From ASV31 sp965229765 (GTDB lineage: Bacteria; Pseudomonadota; Alphaproteobacteria; Rhodobacterales; Rhodobacteraceae), in contig CBDDJT010000002.1 in assembly GCA_965229765.1 (NCBI GenBank), positions 930,001 to 994,000 on the forward strand: 64,000 bases of DNA. The letters run 5' to 3'. Both the position numbers and the translations under genes were made by a program. The notes beneath the pieces were generated by a model that did not search any database, was not told the DNA's origin, and was given only the letters and a program-made list of their open reading frames with translations. Of the stretch, positions 36,177 through 45,657 are shown piece by piece; the first letter of the stretch is position 1; every line of letters begins with the position of its first letter.

Positions 36177-37682
36177 ATGGCCCAGTTGCCCCCATCACAT
36201 CCCTTCGACTTCGATGCCGTCCGCGACGACGACGGCGATACCCTTCACGAGGAATGCGGCGTCTTCGGTGTCGTCGGCGTGGCCGAGGCCGCGAACTTCG
36301 TCGCCCTTGGCCTGCACGCGCTACAGCATCGCGGGCAGGAGGCCGGCGGCATCGTCGCCCACGACCCTGCCGAAGGGTTCAATTCCGCCCGGCGCTTCGG
36401 CTATGTGCGCGACAATTTCACAAAGGCCAGCCTGATGGAAACGCTGCCCGGGCCGCTGGCCATCGGGCATGTGCGCTATTCCACCGCCGGGTCAAAGGGC
36501 AACACCCAGATCCGCGACGTGCAGCCGTTCTTTGGCGAGTTTTCCATGGGCGGCGCGGCGATCGCCCACAACGGCAACATCACCAACGCCCATGCCCTGC
36601 GCCGGGAACTCATCGAACGCGGCTCGATCTTTCAGTCCTCCTCCGACAGCGAATGCATCATCCACCTGATGGCCCGCAGCCTGCAGCGCGACGTGCCAGA
36701 GCGGATGAAGGACGCGCTTCGCAGGGTCGAGGGCGCCTATTCCATCGTCGCCATGACACGCACCAAGCTGATCGGCGTGCGCGATCCGCTTGGTGTGCGC
36801 CCGCTGGTGCTGGGCCGCATCGTCACAGAGGCACGGCCAGCCTGGGTGCTGAGTTCCGAGACCTGCGCGCTCGACATCATCGGCGCCGAGTTCGTCCGAG
36901 AGATCGAGCCGGGCGAGATGGTCGTCATCACCGAAGAAGGCGGCGTCAGCAGTTCACGCCCATTCGAGCAGCGGCGCGCGCGCTTCTGCATCTTCGAGCA
37001 CGTCTATTTCTCGCGCCCTGACTCGATCCTCGGCGGACGCTCGGTCTACGAGACGCGCCGGCAGATCGGCGTCGAACTGGCGCGCGAGGCCCCGGTTGAC
37101 GCGGACCTTGTCTGCCCGGTGCCCGACAGCGGCACGCCCGCGGCCATCGGCTTCAGCCAGGAGGCGGGGATTCCCTATGCCATGGGGATTATCCGCAACC
37201 AGTACATGGGCCGCACCTTCATCGAGCCGACCGAGCAGATCCGCAACATGGGCGTCCGTCTGAAGCTGAACGTCAACCGCGCCCTGATCCGGGACAAGCG
37301 CGTGATCCTTGTCGATGACAGCGTGGTGCGCGGCACCACCAGCCGCAAGATCAAGGAAATGATCCTTGATGCCGGGGCGAAAGAGGTACACTTCCGCATC
37401 GCCAGCCCGCCGACCGCATGGCCCTGTTTCTACGGGGTCGATACGCCGGAAAAGGACAAGCTTCTGGCGGCGTCGATGTCCGAGGACGAGATGCGCGACC
37501 ACCTTGGCGTCGATTCGCTGCGCTTCATCTCGCTGGACGGGCTCTACCGCGCCGTGGGCGAGGCGGGGGGACGCGATCCGGCGCATCCGCAGTATTGCGA
37601 CGCCTGCTTCTCGGGCGAATATCCGGTGGCGCCGTCGGACATGCTGGAACGCGGGTTCGAACTGAAACCGGCCGCGGAATAA
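36177..37682 (+). CDS. purF: Amidophosphoribosyltransferase
   Basis: 501 residues. After a 26-residue leader the nucleophile Cys27 (EECGVFGV) starts the glutaminase domain; the PRPP loop is VILVDDSVVRGTTSRK. It has the cysteines of the iron-sulfur form (RFCIFEH, AWPCFYG, QYCDAC), as in Bacillus-type PurF. First step of purine synthesis. A hairpin overlaps the stop codon. Confidence 0.96.
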   Translation: MAQLPPSHPFDFDAVRDDDGDTLHEECGVFGVVGVAEAANFVALGLHALQHRGQEAGGIVAHDPAEGFNSARRFGYVRDNFTKASLMETLPGPLAIGHVRYSTAGSKGNTQIRDVQPFFGEFSMGGAAIAHNGNITNAHALRRELIERGSIFQSSSDSECIIHLMARSLQRDVPERMKDALRRVEGAYSIVAMTRTKLIGVRDPLGVRPLVLGRIVTEARPAWVLSSETCALDIIGAEFVREIEPGEMVVITEEGGVSSSRPFEQRRARFCIFEHVYFSRPDSILGGRSVYETRRQIGVELAREAPVDADLVCPVPDSGTPAAIGFSQEAGIPYAMGIIRNQYMGRTFIEPTEQIRNMGVRLKLNVNRALIRDKRVILVDDSVVRGTTSRKIKEMILDAGAKEVHFRIASPPTAWPCFYGVDTPEKDKLLAASMSEDEMRDHLGVDSLRFISLDGLYRAVGEAGGRDPAHPQYCDACFSGEYPVAPSDMLERGFELKPAAE

Positions 37683-37700
37683 CCGCGGCCGGATCCATTT
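37668..37700. terminator. Terminator with the purF stop codon in its loop
   Basis: Perfect ten-base arms ccggccgcgg (37668-37677) and ccgcggccgg (37683-37692) with a five-base loop aataa that holds the TAA stop; atccatttt follows. It lies between convergent purF and bioY and may serve both strands. Confidence 0.75.
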
Positions 37701-37720
37701 TCCGAAGGCAGGAGCAGGGC

Positions 37721-38284
37721 TTAGCCCTTGCGGTGCGCCAGTGCGGCCCAGCCGCCCGTGACCACCAGCGCCGCCAGCACGGCCTTGATCGCATCGCCCG
37801 GCAGGAAGGGCAGCATCCCGGCCTTGGCCGCACCCGACAGGTCCAGCGGCGTTACCGCCGTCAGCCAGGCCACGCCCGGCAGGTAAAGCAGCGCGGATGC
37901 CGCAACCGCCACCAGCGCGGTGGGCAGCACGCCCCGCGCGATACCCCGGTCGGCGGCAAGGCCGGCCAGCCACGCCATCGCGACAAAGCCCAGCAGATAG
38001 CCGCCTGTCGGCCCCATCATGTAGGCCAGCGACGCCTGCCCGTTTGCAAAGACCGGCAGGCCCATCGCGCCCTCGGCCAGATAGGCGATCAGCGTGGCCG
38101 CGCCCAGCCGCGCGCCGTAGGTCAGCCCGACGATCAGGATCGCCAGCGTCTGAAGCGTCATCGGCACCGGCAGCATCGGCACGCTGATCTGCGCGGCGAT
38201 CGCGATGAACAGGGTTCCCCCCAGAACGAGCGCAACCTGGCGGGGCAGCGACGGGGCGGGGAAAAGGGCGCGGGTCAGCGTCAT
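37721..38284 (-). CDS. bioY: Biotin transporter substrate-binding subunit BioY
   Basis: 187 residues from the ATG at 38284, with AAAGGA upstream. About six membrane segments and the BioY core VPMLPVPMTLQTLAILIVGL and GPTGGYLLGF. S-component of an ECF transporter; no bioM or bioN is next to it, so it acts alone or with a shared energy module. Confidence 0.93.
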   Translation of the reverse strand: MTLTRALFPAPSLPRQVALVLGGTLFIAIAAQISVPMLPVPMTLQTLAILIVGLTYGARLGAATLIAYLAEGAMGLPVFANGQASLAYMMGPTGGYLLGFVAMAWLAGLAADRGIARGVLPTALVAVAASALLYLPGVAWLTAVTPLDLSGAAKAGMLPFLPGDAIKAVLAALVVTGGWAALAHRKG

Positions 38285-38385
38285 GGGGCCGTCCTTTCTG
38301 AAGATTTGCGCCGGACACTTCCCCAAGCGCGCTGCCCTGTCAACTGCCCCTTGCCCTTTGGGCAGACCGGTGACAAACGGACGCC

Positions 38386-39039
38386 ATGTCCGAAAGCAGC
38401 CTGAAACCCGCCCTTGTCACCGGCGCCTCGCGCGGGCTTGGCGCGGCATTCGCCGAACACCTGTCCAGAACCCGTCATGTAATCGCGGTGGCGCGCACCA
38501 CCGGCGCACTGGAGGAACTGGACGATCGCATCAAGGCCGTCGGAGGGTCCGCCACGCTGGCGCCGATGGACGTCACCGATCCTGGGGCGATGGCGCATCT
38601 GTGCCGCTCGGTCTGGGACCGCTGGGGCGGCCTGTCCATGTGGGTTCATTCGGCGTGCCACGCCCCGCCGCTGGCGCCGGCCGATCATGTCGATGCCAAG
38701 GACTGGGACAAGACGATGGCCGTGCTTGGCACCGCCACCGCGACGCTGATCCCGATGGTCGCGCCGCTGCTGCGGGATCCGGATGCGCAGGCGGTGTTCT
38801 TTTCGGACGCCGACGCGCAGGGCAAGTTCTTCGGGGCCTACGCGGCGGGCAAGGCCGCGCAGATGGCCCTGGCCCGGTCCTGGCAAGCCGAGACCGAGCG
38901 TACGGGACCGCATGTGCATGTCCTTGCACCCGCGCCGATGCCCACCGCGACCCGCGCGCGGTTCTTTCCCGGCGAGAACCGAAGCGCGCTTGCCGACCCC
39001 GCCGCAGAGGCCGCGCGCCTGCTGGAAGGGCTGATCTGA
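38386..39039 (+). CDS. SDR family oxidoreductase
   Basis: 217 residues. Cofactor motif VTGASRGLGAAFAEH, catalytic YAAGK near residue 165 with Ser upstream (FFSDADAQG). Short for the family, without a long C-terminal loop. The substrate is unknown. It is divergent from bioY and precedes surE by 66 bases. Confidence 0.85.
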   Translation: MSESSLKPALVTGASRGLGAAFAEHLSRTRHVIAVARTTGALEELDDRIKAVGGSATLAPMDVTDPGAMAHLCRSVWDRWGGLSMWVHSACHAPPLAPADHVDAKDWDKTMAVLGTATATLIPMVAPLLRDPDAQAVFFSDADAQGKFFGAYAAGKAAQMALARSWQAETERTGPHVHVLAPAPMPTATRARFFPGENRSALADPAAEAARLLEGLI

Positions 39040-39105
39040 GGCGCGCAGCGCTGGACGTGGCGCGCCTGCTGGCCTAGGAAAGCCGAAACCAAGCAAGGGC
39101 ATTGA

Positions 39106-39891
39106 ATGCGCATCCTGATCACGAACGACGACGGTATCAACGCCGAAGGACTTGAGATTCTGGCGGCCATCGCAGCCGAGATCGCCGGGCCTGAAGGCGA
39201 GGTCTGGACCGTCGCCCCGGCCTTCGAGCAATCAGGCGTGGCCCATGCCACCAGTCACGCGCACCCGACAATGATCGTCCAGCTGGCCGAACGGCGCTAT
39301 GCTGCCGAAGGCTCGCCCGCCGATTGCGTGCTGGCAGGCGTCCACGACATCCTGACCGACACGCCCCCCGATCTTGTCCTGTCGGGTGTGAACCGGGGCA
39401 ACAATTCGGCCGAGAACGCCGCCTATTCGGGCACGCTGGGCGCGGCGATGGAGGCCGCGTTGCAGGGTCTGCCCGCCATCGCGCTGTCACAATACATGGG
39501 CCCGCGCATCATCAACCTGGCCAACCGGTTCGAGGCCTCTGCCGCGCATGGCGTGGCGGTGGTGCGGTCGCTGCTGGACAAGGGGCTGTGGGACACCGAC
39601 GGCTACCGGCTGTTCTACAACGTCAATTTCCCGCCGGTTCCCGCCGCCGAGGTGCTTGGCGTCCGCGTCGCGGCGCAGGGCTTCCGCATGGCCGGGGCCC
39701 ACCGGGTCGAGGCGACCAACTCGCCCAACGGGCGGCGGTTCCTGTGGATTTCCAGCAGCCCGCAGACGCTTGGCACAGCGCCCGGCACCGATGCGCAGGC
39801 CAACCTCGACGGATATGTCTCTGTCACGCCGATGCGGGCCGACTTCACCGCCCATGACGTGCTGGACACCCTGCGCGAGCGGCTGGAATGA
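39106..39891 (+). CDS. surE: 5'/3'-nucleotidase SurE
   Basis: 261 residues. The metal site ILITNDDGINAEGL opens the protein, and LVLSGVNRGNNSAENAAYSGTLGAAMEA is the family core. Survival-associated nucleotide phosphatase. It heads the classic surE-pcm-nlpD order. Confidence 0.95.
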   Translation: MRILITNDDGINAEGLEILAAIAAEIAGPEGEVWTVAPAFEQSGVAHATSHAHPTMIVQLAERRYAAEGSPADCVLAGVHDILTDTPPDLVLSGVNRGNNSAENAAYSGTLGAAMEAALQGLPAIALSQYMGPRIINLANRFEASAAHGVAVVRSLLDKGLWDTDGYRLFYNVNFPPVPAAEVLGVRVAAQGFRMAGAHRVEATNSPNGRRFLWISSSPQTLGTAPGTDAQANLDGYVSVTPMRADFTAHDVLDTLRERLE

Positions 39892-39913
39892 CGGCTGAAG
39901 GACCCGCAGGCCC

Positions 39914-40561
39914 GTGACCCCCGACGCAGAGCGCAAGATGCAATTCCTGTTCGCGCTCCGCTCGAAAGGCGTTACCCAACCGCGCGTGCTGGACGCGATG
40001 GAGCGGATCGACAGGGGTGCCTTTGTCCGCGGCATCTTTGCCAACCGCGCGTATGAGGACATGCCGCTGCCCATCGCCTGCGGGCAGACGATCAGCCAGC
40101 CCTCTGTCGTGGGCCTGATGACCCAGGCGCTGGACCCTCAGCCGCGCGACAAGGTGCTGGAGGTGGGCACGGGGTCCGGCTATCAGGCGGCGATCCTCAG
40201 CCTCATGGCGCGGCGGGTCTACACGGTGGACCGGCACCGCCGCCTCGTGCGCGAGGCGCAGGCGGTGTTCGACGCGCTTGAACTGGTGAACATCACCGCC
40301 TTCACTGCCGATGGCAGCTTTGGCCTGCCGGACCAGGCGCCGTTCGATCGGATCCTGGTGACGGCCGCGGCAGAGGACCCGCCGGGCCCCCTATTGGCGC
40401 AATTGCGTCTAGGCGGTATCATGGTGGTGCCCGTGGGGCAGTCTGACACGGTCCAGAGCCTGATAAAGGTGACGCGGACAGAGGCCGGGTTCGAGTATGA
40501 CGAGTTGCGTCCGGTGCGGTTCGTGCCGCTGGTCGAGGGGCTTGGCCAGGACTCAGGGTGA
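39914..40561 (+). CDS. pcm: Protein-L-isoaspartate O-methyltransferase
   Basis: 215 residues from a GTG at 39914. The family segment GQTISQPSVVGLMTQAL and SAM motif VLEVGTGSGYQAAIL are present, then ILVTAAAEDPPGPLLAQLRLGGIMVVPVG. Repairs isoaspartyl residues in aged proteins. Lies 22 bases after surE. Confidence 0.94.
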   Translation: MTPDAERKMQFLFALRSKGVTQPRVLDAMERIDRGAFVRGIFANRAYEDMPLPIACGQTISQPSVVGLMTQALDPQPRDKVLEVGTGSGYQAAILSLMARRVYTVDRHRRLVREAQAVFDALELVNITAFTADGSFGLPDQAPFDRILVTAAAEDPPGPLLAQLRLGGIMVVPVGQSDTVQSLIKVTRTEAGFEYDELRPVRFVPLVEGLGQDSG

Positions 40562-40605
40562 CAAACAGGGTCCGGTCAGAACGGGCCCGCAGTTGAGGAA
40601 GAGCG

Positions 40606-41763
40606 ATGTCCGATCCGACCAGAAACTGGCTGCGCACCGGGTGCGCCACCGCGGCGCTCTTGGCTCTGACCGCTTGCACGACGGTTGATTTCGACCTTCG
40701 GGGCGACTTCGTCAACGGCCTCGACACCACCGAGGCCGCCACCGCCGCGGCCGAAGGCCGCCCGCGCGCCGACGATCGCGGCGTGATCTCATACCCCGAT
40801 TTCCAGGTGGTGCTGGCCCGGCGCGGCGACACCGTGCGGACCGTGGCCGACCGTCTGGGGCTGAACGCCGAGGCGCTGGCGCGCTATAACGGCCTCAAAC
40901 CCGACGACCAGCTTCGCCAGGGCGAGGTGCTTTCGCTGCCCAGCCGCGTGGCCGAGCCTTCTGCCGCCACGGGCGCCAGCACCGTCGACATCTCGGCGCT
41001 GGCCGGAAGTGCCATCGACCGGGCCGAGGATACCGGTTCCAGCGGCACCACGTCCACGGGATCGACGCAGACGGGCCTGGTGCCGATCCAGCACCAGGTG
41101 GAACGCGGCGAAACCGCCTATTCCATCGCGCGGCTCTATGGCGTCTCGGTCCGTTCGCTGGCGGACTGGAACGCACTGGACGAAAACCTGACGGTACGCG
41201 AGGGCCAGTTCCTGCTGGTGCCCGTCGTCCAGGCCGGTTCCGTCGAGACATCTGCGCTGGACTCGCCCGACATCACCCAGCCCGGACAAGGCAGCCCGAC
41301 GCCTACCCCGCCGTCCGCATCGCAGCCGCTGCCGGACGAATCCGAGGAAGAGGCCGCAGCAAGTCCCCCGCCCTCGCCCGAACTTGGCAGCGACCGGACC
41401 GAAGCCTCGGGCACCGCGCGGCTGAGTATGCCGGTGCAGGGATCCATCATCGCCGGCTATGAGAAGGGCCGCAACGAAGGCATCGACATCGCCGCAAGCC
41501 CGGGCACCCAGGTCAAGGCGGCGGGCGCGGGCACCGTGGCGGCGATCACCCGCGACACCGACCAGGTGCCGATCCTCGTGATCCGGCACGCGGGCAACCT
41601 GCTGACGGTCTATGCCAACATCGACAACATCACGGTCGAGAAGGGCGACAGCGTCAGCGCCGGGCAGGTCATCGCCAGCATTCGCAACGCCGACCCGAGC
41701 TTCCTGCATTTCGAAGTTCGCGAAGGGTTCGAGAGCGCCGATCCCATGGACTACCTGAACTAG
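40606..41763 (+). CDS. nlpD: NlpD-like lipoprotein, two LysM domains and a LytM domain
   Basis: 385 residues. The signal ends in the lipobox LLALTACTT, so it is lipid-anchored. Two LysM regions (QVVLARRGDTVRTVADRLGLN and HQVERGETAYSIARLYGVS) bind peptidoglycan. A Pro/Ser/Glu linker leads to a C-terminal M23/LytM domain whose metal residues are altered (GIDIAAS for HxxxD, LHFEVRE at the end), as in amidase activators like NlpD and EnvC. Its stop is only four bases from the convergent DUF815 gene. Confidence 0.9.
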   Translation: MSDPTRNWLRTGCATAALLALTACTTVDFDLRGDFVNGLDTTEAATAAAEGRPRADDRGVISYPDFQVVLARRGDTVRTVADRLGLNAEALARYNGLKPDDQLRQGEVLSLPSRVAEPSAATGASTVDISALAGSAIDRAEDTGSSGTTSTGSTQTGLVPIQHQVERGETAYSIARLYGVSVRSLADWNALDENLTVREGQFLLVPVVQAGSVETSALDSPDITQPGQGSPTPTPPSASQPLPDESEEEAAASPPPSPELGSDRTEASGTARLSMPVQGSIIAGYEKGRNEGIDIAASPGTQVKAAGAGTVAAITRDTDQVPILVIRHAGNLLTVYANIDNITVEKGDSVSAGQVIASIRNADPSFLHFEVREGFESADPMDYLN

Positions 41764-41767
41764 ACGG

Positions 41768-42607
41768 TCAGATCCGCACGCCGCGCCGTCCGGCCAAGTC
41801 GAGGAAGAATTGCCACGCAACGCGCCCGGACCGGGCGCCGCGCGTGGCCTGCCATTCGATCGCCTGCGCGCGCAGGTCGTCATCGGCGATCGCCAGCCCA
41901 TAGGCATCGCAATAGCCCCGGATCATCGCCAGATACTCGTCCTGGGTGCAGGGGTGGAACCCCAGCCAAAGCCCGAACCGGTCCGAAAGCGAAACCTTTT
42001 CCTCGGTCGCCTCTGACGGGTTGATCCCCGACGCGCGTTCGTTCTCGATCATGTCGCGCGGCATAAGGTGCCGACGATTCGACGTGGCATAGAAGATCAC
42101 GTTCGCCGGCCGGCCCTCTATCCCGCCGTCCAGAACGGCCTTGAGCGACTTGTAGTGCTGGTCGTCGTGGCTGAACGACAGGTCGTCGCAGAACAGCACC
42201 ACGCGCCGGTCCGTGGCGCGCAACAGATTCAGAAGCCGCCCGATGCTGGGCAGATCCTCGCGCAGAACCTCGACGATGGTCAGCGGCAGCCCTTCGGCCC
42301 GGACGGCGGCATGCACGGCCTTTACTAGGCTGGACTTGCCCATGCCGCGCGCGCCCCACAAAAGCGCGTTGTTGGCAGGCAGACCGCGCGCAAACTGGCG
42401 CGTGTTCTCCAGAAGCGTGTCGCGAGAACGGTCGATCCCCACCAGAAGCGGCAGGTCAACCCGGTTCACCTGCGGCACGGGCACCAGGCGGTCGGGCGCC
42501 ACGTGCCAGACAAAGGCGTCGGCGGCGTCGAAATCGGGCACCCGCGCGGGCGGCGGGCTGATCCGTTCCAGCGCCTCGGCGATGCGCCGCAGCGCATCTT
42601 CCGTCAT
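41768..42607 (-). CDS. DUF815 ATP-binding protein
   Basis: 279 residues. Walker A LLWGARGMGKSSLVKAV, Walker B VVLFCDDLSFS, then YATSNRRHLMPRDM, all typical of DUF815 AAA-type proteins. Function unknown. Its start overlaps the tatC stop (ATGA), so it belongs to the tat transcript. Confidence 0.88.
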   Translation of the reverse strand: MTEDALRRIAEALERISPPPARVPDFDAADAFVWHVAPDRLVPVPQVNRVDLPLLVGIDRSRDTLLENTRQFARGLPANNALLWGARGMGKSSLVKAVHAAVRAEGLPLTIVEVLREDLPSIGRLLNLLRATDRRVVLFCDDLSFSHDDQHYKSLKAVLDGGIEGRPANVIFYATSNRRHLMPRDMIENERASGINPSEATEEKVSLSDRFGLWLGFHPCTQDEYLAMIRGYCDAYGLAIADDDLRAQAIEWQATRGARSGRVAWQFFLDLAGRRGVRI

Positions 42608-43533
42608 GCCTTGGGCCCCGTGTCCGACTTGGCGCCCCTGGGATCGTCGTCCTCGTCCTCGTCGAACTCGGCGAACATGTCGTCGAGGCTTTCATCCTCG
42701 GCCAGGATACCTTCGGCGCGCAGCTGTTCGTCGCGCTTCTTCTCGACGCGTTTCACAAGCTGGATCGACACCTCGTAAAGGCCGTAGACCACGACGAAAA
42801 GGATCGCCTGCGTGATGACGTCGGGCGGCGTGACAAGCGCGGCCAGCACAAGGATGCCAACCACCGCATACTTTCGTACATCCGCCAGCCCGCGCGAGGA
42901 CACAAGCCCCGCCTTGCCCATCAGCGTCAGAAGCACCGGAAGCTGGAAACAAAGCCCGAAGGCCAGGATGAACTTGACCGTCAGCGACAGGTATTCCTGC
43001 ACGGACCCCTGAAAGGTGATCCCTGCATTGGCCAGCGCCTGGGCGTCGGGATCGTCGGATGTCGCGATGCCTTCGCCACCCACCTGCTGGAAACCGAGGA
43101 AGAAGTCGAACGCCAGAGGCGTGACCACGTAAAAGGCAAAGGCCGCGCCCGCGAAGAACATCACGGGCGACGAGATCAGAAAGGGCAGGAACGCGTTCTT
43201 TTCGGACCGGTAGAGACCGGGCGCCACGAAGCGCCACATCTGGTAGGCGATGAAGGGAAACGCCAGCATGAACCCACCTAGAAGCGAGATCTGGATGGCA
43301 ACGAAGAAACCTTCCTGAAGCTTGATGAGGATCAGCCCGCAGTCCTGACCGCGTTCATTCAGCCCCGCGCAGATCGGGCGGGTCAGGAAGTTGAATATCG
43401 GGTTCCAGACCGTGAAACACAGCACCATACCGATCAGGAACGCGATGGCAGACCGGATCAGCCGGGTGCGCAGCTCTGTCAGATGCTCGATCAGCGGGGC
43501 GCCGGTGTCTTCGATCTCGTCGGTCTTTGTCAT
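42604..43533 (-). CDS. tatC: Sec-independent translocase TatC
   Basis: 309 residues with six membrane segments. Core motifs LIEHLTELRTRLIRS at the start, FPFIAYQMWRFVAPGLYRSEKNAFL and FLLGFQQ-like loop. Receptor for twin-arginine signals. The tail is acidic (DEDEDDDP), longer than in E. coli. Overlaps tatB and the DUF815 gene. Confidence 0.95.
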   Translation of the reverse strand: MTKTDEIEDTGAPLIEHLTELRTRLIRSAIAFLIGMVLCFTVWNPIFNFLTRPICAGLNERGQDCGLILIKLQEGFFVAIQISLLGGFMLAFPFIAYQMWRFVAPGLYRSEKNAFLPFLISSPVMFFAGAAFAFYVVTPLAFDFFLGFQQVGGEGIATSDDPDAQALANAGITFQGSVQEYLSLTVKFILAFGLCFQLPVLLTLMGKAGLVSSRGLADVRKYAVVGILVLAALVTPPDVITQAILFVVVYGLYEVSIQLVKRVEKKRDEQLRAEGILAEDESLDDMFAEFDEDEDDDPRGAKSDTGPKA

Positions 43534-44051
43534 TTCGCGCCGTCCTTGGTGGCGTCGCTGCCGGGCGAAGCCGGCGTCGCGTCAGCGGCAGCCGGCGGCG
43601 TGTCCGCGGCCCCTGCTGCATCGGTTTCCGCATCCTGTTTCGCGGCGGCGGTCTTGTTCGCGCTGTAATTGCGGATCTTCTCGGCTGCGGCGGCACGTTC
43701 GGGCGAAAGCCTGCCCGCCTCGATTGCCTCGGACGCGCTTTGCGGCGGCTTCTTCTTGCCGACGCCCGGATCCCATTTCTCGAACTTGTCCGCCGCTTCG
43801 TTCAGCCGGTCCAGCCCCATCTTGGTGGGCGAGGTCGCGTCTTTCAGGCCCGCGGCCATGTCCTTTACGTCCTTGACGCCCGCCTCGTCGGCGGCTTCGT
43901 TCATCGCACGCTGGAATTCGCGCGCCATGTTGCGCGCCTTGCCGGTGAACCGGCCAAGCGTGCGGAACATGCCCGGCAGGTCCTTCGGACCCACGACGAT
44001 CAAAGCGACGATGCCGATGACCAGCAGTTCGGTCCAGCCGATGTCAAACAT
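43530..44051 (-). CDS. tatB: Sec-independent translocase TatB
   Basis: 173 residues. One N-terminal membrane helix (MFDIGWTELLVIGIVALIVVGPKDLP), then the amphipathic helix region FRTLGRFTGKARNMAREFQRA and an Ala/Asp-rich tail. Lies between tatA and tatC. Confidence 0.94.
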   Translation of the reverse strand: MFDIGWTELLVIGIVALIVVGPKDLPGMFRTLGRFTGKARNMAREFQRAMNEAADEAGVKDVKDMAAGLKDATSPTKMGLDRLNEAADKFEKWDPGVGKKKPPQSASEAIEAGRLSPERAAAAEKIRNYSANKTAAAKQDAETDAAGAADTPPAAADATPASPGSDATKDGAK

Positions 44052-44084
44052 GAAGGTGCCCCGTCAGTGAACCGCGAGAAGGTC

Positions 44085-44312
44085 TCAGGCCTTGTCCTTT
44101 TCACTTTCGGGAGTGACGTCGCGGGCGGTCTCGTTCGCGGCTTCGTTGGCGCCGGCCTCGATTTCCTTCTTGCCGTCGTCCACGCCCTTCTTGAAGGCGG
44201 TGATGCCCTTGCCGACCTCGCCCATCAGCGAAGAGATCTTGCCGCGCCCGAAGAGCACCAGCACGACGACCGCGATCAGAAGAAGGCCGGGAAGGCCGAT
44301 GTTGTTCAGCAT
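44085..44312 (-). CDS. tatA: Sec-independent translocase TatA
   Basis: 75 residues from the ATG at 44312, with a GGGAG site. Helix LPGLLLIAVVVLVLFGRGKI followed by the FKKG amphipathic helix. Forms the translocation pore with TatBC. Confidence 0.95.
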   Translation of the reverse strand: MLNNIGLPGLLLIAVVVLVLFGRGKISSLMGEVGKGITAFKKGVDDGKKEIEAGANEAANETARDVTPESEKDKA

Positions 44313-44485
44313 GGGGTGTCTCCCTTGGTCACGTTTGTCCGGGGCCATGGCAGGCCACCTGGTATAATCCCGGCACGTTGCATACTGCGATGCTGCGGGG
44401 CGGGAAAGCGGCAATGCGGTGCAGTCGCCCAAAGCCCGACGATTGACCCAAAGCGACGACGGTCCAGCGTGGCACCCGTTGACAC

Positions 44486-44503
44486 CTGACAGTTTCATGT
44501 CAG
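44486..44503. promoter_or_regulatory. CTGACA-n6-TGTCAG operator-like site
   Basis: Perfect six-base inverted arms around gtttca, 11 bases before the WYL regulator start at 44515, just after a TTGACA hexamer (44479-44484). Such a position suits autorepression. The gap also contains the tatA upstream region. Confidence 0.5.
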
Positions 44504-44514
44504 TTGTTGTTGCC

Positions 44515-45234
44515 ATGGCCCGCCCGTCCTCCGAATCGTTTCCCCCTGCCCCGCCCCGTCGGACAGCACGGCTTTACGAGATCATCCGGATCCTGCGCGA
44601 TGGCCGCGTCCACCAGGCAAAGGCACTGGCCCGGCGATTCCGCGTTTCGGTGCGCACCCTTTACCGCGACATGGAGGTGCTGACCGCCTCGGGGGTGGCA
44701 ATCGAGGGGACGCGCGGGCGCGGCTACCGGATGACCGCACCGCTGACACTGCCGCCACTGAACCTGAGCTACGACGAGCTGGAGGCGCTTCATCTCGGGC
44801 TCGCCGTGGTCGGAGAGGCGGGTGACGCGGCGATGCGGCAGGCCGCCGAACGTCTGGCCGCGCGCATCGACGCGGCGCTTCCAGAAGATGGCGGCCCGCC
44901 AGACGGCCCCGGCGGACTGGCGCTGCGCCCCTTCGGCGACGCGGCGGCGGGCACCCGGCACGTGGCCGCCGCAAGGGCGGCGATCAGGTCGCGCCAGAAA
45001 CTGCGGATCGTCATCGGCGGCACGGCCCGCACGGTCCGTCCGCTGAAACTGGAATTCTGGGGGCGGCTCTGGATCCTGACCTGCTGGTGCGAAGCCCGGC
45101 GCGGCTTTGCCCGCGAACGGCTGGACGCCATCGCGTCGCTGACTGTCCTGCCCGCGCTGTTCGTGGATGAACCGGGCAAGGCCTTGTCCGATCTCGCCAA
45201 ATCCGAGATTGGCGAGGCTGGCGCGGACGGCTAG
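44515..45234 (+). CDS. YafY-type HTH/WYL domain regulator
   Basis: 239 residues from the ATG at 44515. N-terminal winged helix RLYEIIRILRDGRVHQAKALARRFRVSVRTLYRDMEVL, then a WYL region (RPLKLEFWGRLWILTCWCEARRGFARERLDAIASL). WYL domains sense small ligands. A VOC-family gene follows 33 bases later, a common pairing for YafY regulators. Confidence 0.85.
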   Translation: MARPSSESFPPAPPRRTARLYEIIRILRDGRVHQAKALARRFRVSVRTLYRDMEVLTASGVAIEGTRGRGYRMTAPLTLPPLNLSYDELEALHLGLAVVGEAGDAAMRQAAERLAARIDAALPEDGGPPDGPGGLALRPFGDAAAGTRHVAAARAAIRSRQKLRIVIGGTARTVRPLKLEFWGRLWILTCWCEARRGFARERLDAIASLTVLPALFVDEPGKALSDLAKSEIGEAGADG

Positions 45235-45267
45235 TGTATGCCCGAACCGTGCAGAAAGGCCCGCAAG

Positions 45268-45657
45268 ATGCCGTTGAAGTCTCTCGATCATGTGAACATC
45301 CGCACCGCCAACCTCGGTGCGATGATTGAATGGTACGAAGCCGTCCTTGGCATGCCGGCCGGGCCGCGGCCCGATTTCCCCTTTCCGGGTGCCTGGCTTT
45401 ACGTGGACCAGATGCCGGCCGTTCACCTTGTCGGGGTGGATACCCCCGTGACCGATGCCGGCAATCTGCAACTGGAACACTATGCCTTCGGCGCCAGCGG
45501 GTTCGATGAATTCCGCGCCAATCTCGACGCGCGCGGCGTGGCCTATACCATCGACCCCGTACCCGGCTATCCCATCGTGCAGATCAACCTGCACGACTGT
45601 GACGGCAACCACATCCACGTGGATTTCGACCGAGCCGAGGCCGCGCACGCGATCTAG
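45268..45657 (+). CDS. VOC/glyoxalase family protein
   Basis: 129 residues from the ATG at 45268. Carries LDHVNIRTANLGAMIEWYEAVLGMPAGPRP at the start with His metal ligand, and LHDCDGNHIHVDF at the end. Fold of glyoxalases, dioxygenases and fosfomycin-resistance enzymes; reaction not assigned. Likely co-transcribed with the WYL regulator. Confidence 0.85.
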   Translation: MPLKSLDHVNIRTANLGAMIEWYEAVLGMPAGPRPDFPFPGAWLYVDQMPAVHLVGVDTPVTDAGNLQLEHYAFGASGFDEFRANLDARGVAYTIDPVPGYPIVQINLHDCDGNHIHVDFDRAEAAHAI

